Assembly (NCBI RefSeq): GCF_039729195.1
Contig: NZ_CP155796.1
Span: 620,001-684,000, forward strand
Source: Mycobacterium sp. DL
Lineage (GTDB): Bacteria; Actinomycetota; Actinomycetes; Mycobacteriales; Mycobacteriaceae
Length of the DNA stretch: 64,000 bases
Direction: 5' to 3'
In this document: positions 59,410 through 64,000 of the stretch, one piece after another
Numbering within the stretch: position 1 is the first letter of the stretch
Layout: each line of letters starts with the position of its first letter
The notes under the pieces: model-generated
Told to the model about the DNA's origin: nothing
What the model saw: the letters and a program-made list of their open reading frames with translations, nothing else
Database searches by the model: none
Translations under genes and position numbers: made by a program

Positions 59410-60615
59410 CTAGCGCAGGTCCCATACCTGCACACGTTGCCCGGCGGCCACCTCCGCGGTGTCTTCGTCGAGTTCGAGCAGGCAGTTCGCCGACGCGAGC
59501 CACCGCAGATGATGCGACGCCGGGGGCCCGTAACTGGTCACCGTGTCCTCGGTCAGCACACCGCGGCGGAACTGCCGCTTGCCGCGCGGCGAGGTGAGGT
59601 CCTCGGCCAGTACGGCGGTGCGCCGCGGCCGGTCGGGGTTCGGCAGGCCCATCGCGGCCCGCAACGCGGGGCGGATGAACACCTCGAACGACACCAGCGC
59701 GCTGACCGGGTTGCCCGGCAGCGTGATGATCGCGGTATTGGCGTCGTCGTCCAACACCCCAGCGCCCTGCGGCATCCCCGGCTGCATCGCGACCTTCACG
59801 AACTCGACGGTCCCCGACAAGGCGTCTTTGACCACCTCGTAGGCGCCGGCGCTGACGCCACCGGTGGTGACGACCAGGTCCACGCTTCCGTCAGGACCCG
59901 AGTGCATACCCAGCGTCTCGCGGAACGCGTCGACGTCGTCGCCGGTCACCGGTGAGGCCACCACCTCGCCGCCCGCGTCACGGACGGCGGCCGCCAGCAT
60001 CACCGCGTTGGACTCGTAGATCTGGCCCGGCTGCAACGGGGTGCCTGGTGCCACCAACTCGGTTCCGGTGGACAACACCAGCACCCGCTGGCGCGGGATC
60101 ACGGTCAGTTCGGGCAGCCCGAGCGCGGCCGCCAGACCCAGTACCGCGGGCGTCACCACCTGGCCGGCCCTCAGCACGGTGCTGCCCGCGGTGACGTCCT
60201 CGCCCGCGCGACGGATGTGCTGGCCCGGCCGGACACTCGCCCGAATCGTGACGGTGTCGATCCCGCCGTCGGTGGCCTCCACGGGCACCACCCCCGTCGC
60301 GCCCGACGGCAGCGGCGCGCCGGTCATGATCCGTTGCGCGGTGCCGGCGGTGATGGTCAGCATGTCGGTGCGACCGGCGGGGATGTCCTCGGTGACCGGC
60401 AGCCGCACCGGAGTCTGCTCGGTCGCCGTCGCGATGTCGTCGACGAGAACCGCGTAGCCGTCCATCGCCGAGTTGTCGAAGCCGGGCAGCGACAACGGCG
60501 CGACGACGTCGTCGGCGAGCACCAGGCCGAGGGTGTCGGCGACCGGCAAGGTCACCGGCGGGCGGGCGGTGATCAGGTCGGCGACGACCTGCCGATGCTC
60601 TTCGACGGAGCGCAT
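59410..60615 (-). CDS. moeA2: Molybdopterin molybdenumtransferase MoeA2
   Basis: A 401-residue enzyme (M. tuberculosis MoeA2 is 405) that inserts molybdenum into molybdopterin-adenylate. The N-terminal PGFDNSAMDGYAV and the substrate-site SNAVMLAAAVRDAGGE, VVTTGGVSAG and TLPGNPVSALVSFEVFIRP motifs are intact. The ATG shares a base with the SDR stop. It ends 28 nt upstream of psd on the same strand. Confidence 0.95.
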   Translation of the reverse strand: MRSVEEHRQVVADLITARPPVTLPVADTLGLVLADDVVAPLSLPGFDNSAMDGYAVLVDDIATATEQTPVRLPVTEDIPAGRTDMLTITAGTAQRIMTGAPLPSGATGVVPVEATDGGIDTVTIRASVRPGQHIRRAGEDVTAGSTVLRAGQVVTPAVLGLAAALGLPELTVIPRQRVLVLSTGTELVAPGTPLQPGQIYESNAVMLAAAVRDAGGEVVASPVTGDDVDAFRETLGMHSGPDGSVDLVVTTGGVSAGAYEVVKDALSGTVEFVKVAMQPGMPQGAGVLDDDANTAIITLPGNPVSALVSFEVFIRPALRAAMGLPNPDRPRRTAVLAEDLTSPRGKRQFRRGVLTEDTVTSYGPPASHHLRWLASANCLLELDEDTAEVAAGQRVQVWDLR

Positions 60616-61532
60616 CACACCCCGAACTTCACGCCGGTCAGCTCCTCGGAGACCGTCCACAGCCGCTGCTGCACCTCGACGTCGTGCGACATGCGGTTGG
60701 ACTGGACCACGACCGGATGGCCGACCAACTCCCGGAAGCCTGACGGGCCGTAGTACTGGCCCCCCTGCGCGCCGGGATCGGTCGCTGCCCGCAACGTCCC
60801 GAGCGCGCCCACCGCCGGGCTGTTGGTGACCAGGCCGGCCAACTGGCTGAACCCGGGCAGTCCGGACCCGGGGACGTGGCGCATCAGTTCGGTGTTGGAG
60901 ATACCGGGGTGGGCGGCCACCGCGATCGTCGGCGCGCCCCTTGTGGCGAGCCTGCGCTGCAGTTCGTAGGTGAACATCAGGTTCGCGAGCTTGGACTGAC
61001 CGTAGGCCGAGACCCGGTTGTAGCTTCGTTCCCACTGCAGGTCGTCGAAATGAATGCCGGCCCGGATGTTGTGGGCGATGCTGGCGACGGTCACCACCCG
61101 GGAACCGTCGACCGGGAGCAGATGGTCGAGCAGCAGGCCGGTGAGCGCAAAGTGGCCCAGATGGTTGGTGCCGAACTGCAATTCGAAGCCGTCGCTGGTG
61201 GTTTGTTTCGGCGGGTACATCACCCCGGCGTTGTTGACCAGCAGATCGATCCGGGGATACGCGGTACGCAATGCATCGGCGGCCGCCCGCACACTGGCCA
61301 GCGACGACAGGTCCAGCTCCTGCAGCGCCAGGTCGGCTCCCGGCTGGCTGCGGGTGATCGCGTCGACAGCCTCCTTGCCCTTGACGAGGTTGCGCACCGC
61401 CACGACGACGTGGGCGCCCTTTCCGGCGAGCACGGCTGCGGCCTCGTAGCCGATGCCGGTGTTGGCTCCGGTGACGATCACCACCCTGCCGGACTGGTCG
61501 GGCACGTCGGTCGCAGTCCACTTGGCACTCAT
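60615..61532 (-). CDS. SDR-family reductase, Rv0439c family
   Basis: A 305-residue retinol-dehydrogenase-like SDR. TGANTGIG is at residues 21-28, NNAGVMYPP near 98 and the catalytic YGQSK near 176-180. It follows Rv0439c in length and position. A -10 TATGTT 6 nt upstream of the ATG indicates a leaderless transcript. Substrate unknown. Confidence 0.92.
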   Translation of the reverse strand: MSAKWTATDVPDQSGRVVIVTGANTGIGYEAAAVLAGKGAHVVVAVRNLVKGKEAVDAITRSQPGADLALQELDLSSLASVRAAADALRTAYPRIDLLVNNAGVMYPPKQTTSDGFELQFGTNHLGHFALTGLLLDHLLPVDGSRVVTVASIAHNIRAGIHFDDLQWERSYNRVSAYGQSKLANLMFTYELQRRLATRGAPTIAVAAHPGISNTELMRHVPGSGLPGFSQLAGLVTNSPAVGALGTLRAATDPGAQGGQYYGPSGFRELVGHPVVVQSNRMSHDVEVQQRLWTVSEELTGVKFGV

Positions 61533-61538
61533 CGGTTC

Positions 61539-61544
61539 AACATA
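61539..61544 (-). promoter_or_regulatory. -10 box for leaderless SDR-moeA2 transcript
   Basis: TATGTT on the minus strand with a 6-nt gap to the ATG at 61532, matching the spacing seen at mutT3, lpqL and the HAD gene. Confidence 0.5.
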
Positions 61545-61555
61545 CTTCGGTGCCG

Positions 61556-62056
61556 ATGAGCCATGCTCGACACATGCACTTGAATGAGCCGGCCCACCGG
61601 CCGAGCCGCAAGGCGCCAGTGGTCTGGGCGATCGGGGCGGCGATCCCGTGGCTGATCCTGGTGGTGGCGCAGGCGGTGTGGTTCGGCGTGGACGGCCGGT
61701 ACGGGTGGCTTCATGTGCTGCTCGCGGCCGGCACCGTGCTGGGTATCGGGGTTTTTGTGGTGGTGGTTCCGTTGTGGCGCTACCGCGTTCACCGTTGGGA
61801 CATCGACCCCACCGCGGTGTACACCCGATCAGGCTGGCTGGTGCAGGAGCGCAGGATCGCCCCGATCTCGCGGGTGCAGACCGTCGACACCTACCGGGGT
61901 CCGCTGGACCGGGTGTTCGGGTTGGCCAACGTCACGGTGACGACGGCGTCGTCGGCCGGTGCGGTGCGGATCGTCGCGCTGGACGCCGATGTCGCGGACC
62001 GGGTGGTCGCGCAGCTCACCGACATCGCCGCGCTCGGCGCCGAGGATGCCACGTGA
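61556..62056 (+). CDS. PH-domain (YdbS-like) membrane protein
   Basis: A 166-residue protein with two spans (about 22-42 and 48-70) and one bacterial PH-like domain (RYRVHRWDIDPTAVYTRSG...). It is the short partner of a pair with the following gene, which it overlaps (GTGA). YdbS/YdbT pairs occur in many Gram-positives, and a role in resistance to membrane-active compounds has been proposed in Bacillus. Alternative starts at GTG 61550 or ATG 61574. Confidence 0.82.
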   Translation: MSHARHMHLNEPAHRPSRKAPVVWAIGAAIPWLILVVAQAVWFGVDGRYGWLHVLLAAGTVLGIGVFVVVVPLWRYRVHRWDIDPTAVYTRSGWLVQERRIAPISRVQTVDTYRGPLDRVFGLANVTVTTASSAGAVRIVALDADVADRVVAQLTDIAALGAEDAT

Positions 62057-63528
62057 CGGCAGGTGTCGGTGAGCAGTGGCGCCGCCTGAGCCCGCGCATG
62101 CTGCTGGTACACCCGGTGCACGAGGTGCTGCGGCAGCTCCCGGTGCTGATCGGCGCGCTGGTGCTCGGGTCGACGACAGGCAACCCGCTGTGGACGCTGC
62201 TCGGCGTGGGTCTGGTCATCGCCTACGGTCTGGCCCGGTGGTTCACCACGACGTACCGCATCGGTGTCGACGAGGTGCAGCTGCGCACCGGGGTGTTGCA
62301 GCGCAAGGTGCTTTCGGTGCCCCGCAACCGGATTCGCTCGGTGTCCACCGATGCGCGGCTGTTGCACCGGCTGCTCGGTCTGACGGTGCTGCAGGTGAGC
62401 ACCGGGCAGGAGGCCGCCGGGGACACCTCTTTTGCACTCGACGCGGTGCCCGCGCGTGAGGTCCCGGCGCTGCGGGCCACGCTGCTGGCGGAGTCGCTGG
62501 CACCCGGGCCGCTGGACCAGGGCAGGGTGTTGGCCCGCTGGCAGCCGTCGTGGCTTCGCTACAGCCCGCTGACGCTGGCCGGGCTGTTGATGATCGCCGC
62601 TGCGTTCGGTGTCGTCTATCAGACCGGAGTGGTTGCCGCACTGGAGGATTCGGGCCTCTTTCGGGTGGGCGCCGATGTCGCCGAGAATGTCGGGGTTCTC
62701 GGTGTCGTGGTTGTCGTCGTGCTGGTGATCGTAGTGGCCTCGGTGGCCCTGTCGGTCACGCAGTCGCTGCTGACCTACGCCAACCTGTCTCTGCGACGCG
62801 ATGCCGACCTCCTGCATCTGTCGCACGGGCTGCTGCGGGCACGCGAGCACACCTTCGACATGCGCCGGCTGCGGGGAGGCTCGTTGCGGGAACCGCTGAT
62901 CGTGCGGCTGTTCGGTGGTGCGCGACTGGATGCGGTGATGACCGGCGTCGCGGGGGCCGGGGAGGCGTCGCAGCTTCTGCCGCCGTGTCCGAGGCTCACC
63001 GCGGAATCGGTTCTGGCCGACCTGATCGCGCAGCCCGACGCGGTCACCGGCCCGCTGACCCCGCACGGACCTGCAGCGACCCGCAGGCGCTGGTTCCGTG
63101 CGATGATGCTGCCCGCCGTGGTGGCGCTTGTGGTGGCCGTCCTGGCGATCACCACCGGGGTCGCGGTGTGGGTGTGGCCCGCGCTGCTCGCGCTGCTGCT
63201 GTTCAGCGTGTTCCTGGCCGTCGACAGGTCCCGCTCGCTGGGGCACCGGGTGGGTGGCGGCTGGCTGGTGGCCCGGGCCGGGAGTGTGCAGCGGCGCCGC
63301 GACTGCGTGGCCGCCGACGGCATCATCGGGTGGACCGTGCGCCAGAGCCTGATGCAGCGCAGGGCCGGGGTGGCCACGCTGATCGCCGCGACCGCGGCCG
63401 GGGTGAAACGCTACGAGGTCGTCGACGTGCCCGCCGACCTGGCATGGACCATGGCGGCGACCACCTCACCCTGGCTGCGGGCCACCCGCTGGGCTCGAGG
63501 CCAAGGGTCCGAGTTGCGCTCCCCCTGA
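62053..63528 (+). CDS. PH-domain (YdbT-like) membrane protein
   Basis: A 491-residue protein with three PH-like domains separated by pairs of spans (near 25-55, 170-195, 210-240 and 350-385). Repeated PRNRIRSVS-type segments mark each domain. The GTG at 62053 overlaps the preceding gene. The product probably forms a complex with the YdbS-like protein. Function not known in mycobacteria. Confidence 0.85.
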   Translation: MTAGVGEQWRRLSPRMLLVHPVHEVLRQLPVLIGALVLGSTTGNPLWTLLGVGLVIAYGLARWFTTTYRIGVDEVQLRTGVLQRKVLSVPRNRIRSVSTDARLLHRLLGLTVLQVSTGQEAAGDTSFALDAVPAREVPALRATLLAESLAPGPLDQGRVLARWQPSWLRYSPLTLAGLLMIAAAFGVVYQTGVVAALEDSGLFRVGADVAENVGVLGVVVVVVLVIVVASVALSVTQSLLTYANLSLRRDADLLHLSHGLLRAREHTFDMRRLRGGSLREPLIVRLFGGARLDAVMTGVAGAGEASQLLPPCPRLTAESVLADLIAQPDAVTGPLTPHGPAATRRRWFRAMMLPAVVALVVAVLAITTGVAVWVWPALLALLLFSVFLAVDRSRSLGHRVGGGWLVARAGSVQRRRDCVAADGIIGWTVRQSLMQRRAGVATLIAATAAGVKRYEVVDVPADLAWTMAATTSPWLRATRWARGQGSELRSP

Positions 63529-63535
63529 CGGCGTT

Positions 63536-63541
63536 TACTGT
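63536..63541 (+). promoter_or_regulatory. -10 box for a leaderless HAD gene
   Basis: TACTGT, then 6 nt, then the ATG at 63548. This matches the leaderless spacing used elsewhere in the window. Confidence 0.5.
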
Positions 63542-63547
63542 CGCACC

Positions 63548-64000
63548 ATGGCAATCGGTGGAGTGCTCTTCGACATCGATGGCGTGCTGGTGACCTCATG
63601 GAAGCCGATCCCGGGCGCGGCGGAAACCCTGCGCAGGATGGCCGAGCGCCAGGTCGCGTGCGCGTATCTGACCAATACGACCACCCGAACCCGCACTCAG
63701 ATCGCCGAACTGCTGACCGAGGCGGGCATGAGCGTGCGCGCCGACGAGGTGATCACCGCGGCCGTGCTGACCGCCGACTACGTCCGCAGTCGCTATCCGG
63801 ATGCCCGCTGCTTCCTGGTCAACAGCGGCCAGATCGCCGAGGACATGCCCGGCATCGACATCGTGTACTCCAGCGAGTTCACCGGGCAGAAGGCGCCGGA
63901 GGCACCCGATGTGGTGCTGCTCGGCGGGGCCGGACCCGAATACACCCATCTGACGTTGTCGTGGGTGTACGACTGGATGGCGCAGGGTGTTCCGGTGGTG
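63548..64000 (+). CDS. HAD-superfamily phosphatase, class IIA (truncated by window end)
   Basis: The first 151 codons of a HAD-IIA (NagD/LHPP-like) hydrolase. Motif I is FDIDGVLV with both Asp residues (about 9-11), and motif II is the Thr in LTNTTTRTR. The frame is open to the last base, so the C-terminus is outside the window. Probably a small-molecule phosphatase. Confidence 0.85.
   Translation, partial: MAIGGVLFDIDGVLVTSWKPIPGAAETLRRMAERQVACAYLTNTTTRTRTQIAELLTEAGMSVRADEVITAAVLTADYVRSRYPDARCFLVNSGQIAEDMPGIDIVYSSEFTGQKAPEAPDVVLLGGAGPEYTHLTLSWVYDWMAQGVPVV

Overview
The window is chromosomal DNA from a mycobacterium, most likely a fast-growing Mycolicibacterium-type species. It is very GC-rich, coding density is extreme, and genes are chained by 1-4 nt stop/start overlaps. 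The gene order follows the M. tuberculosis Rv0410c-Rv0439c block: glnX-glnH-pknG, mutT3, thiE/thiO-thiS-thiG, lpqL, Rv0420c/Rv0421c-like genes, thiD, xthA-GNAT-def, Rv0430, virR-like, sodC, Rv0433, Rv0434, then the Rv0435c-type AAA ATPase, pssA, psd, moeA2 and an Rv0439c-type reductase. No rRNA, tRNA, CRISPR array, phage or insertion sequence was seen, and no gap without a gene exceeds 300 bases.

Layout. 0.2-2.8 kb: an SDR, DapB-like dehydrogenase and TetR operon. 2.8-7.3 kb: the PknG amino-acid sensing operon (minus strand). 7.5-10.7 kb: MutT3 and thiamin synthesis, with a TPP riboswitch before thiO. 10.8-14.1 kb: SGNH hydrolase, ABC exporter pair and epoxide-hydrolase-like protein. 14.1-17.1 kb: two tandem lipoprotein M28 peptidases. 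17.0-36.6 kb: an accessory catabolic island between lpqL and the Rv0420c-like gene. It holds a Rieske oxygenase, a polyamine/betaine-type ABC importer split over two divergent operons, a class III aminotransferase, a TetR, two FAD oxidoreductases, an NDP-forming acyl-CoA synthetase, a cupin, an acyl-CoA dehydrogenase, two permeases, a double TetR and a flavin monooxygenase. 36.6-38.8 kb: a Septum_form-type protein, a hydrolase and thiD under its own TPP riboswitch; thiC is not here. 39.0-40.3 kb: an exported PE-PPE-domain hydrolase with a repetitive tail. 40.4-46.1 kb: the conserved xthA-to-Lon-N block. 46.1-55.5 kb: an ion-homeostasis insertion (methyltransferase, Mrp antiporter, TrkA protein, CPA1 antiporter). 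55.6-64.0 kb: AAA ATPase, phospholipid genes, moeA2, SDR, PH-domain pair and a HAD phosphatase cut by the window end.

Main observations. (1) A near-identical 16-bp palindrome overlaps the -10 box in three divergent promoter regions of the island. With the TetR gene inside the island, it defines a probable regulon, and a fourth, diverged site covers the Rieske start codon. (2) The Rieske enzyme has Glu at the bridging position typical of quaternary-amine oxygenases, so the island may degrade an N-methylated amine. (3) A conserved short sequence encoding a mini-ORF beginning Met-Ser-Ala-Cys-Ala-Lys lies, overlapped on both sides, between unrelated genes in two operons. A third copy is fused in frame to mrpE. 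(4) The PE-PPE protein carries pentapeptide-like repeats, a Myc-like basic motif and an acidic repeat tail.
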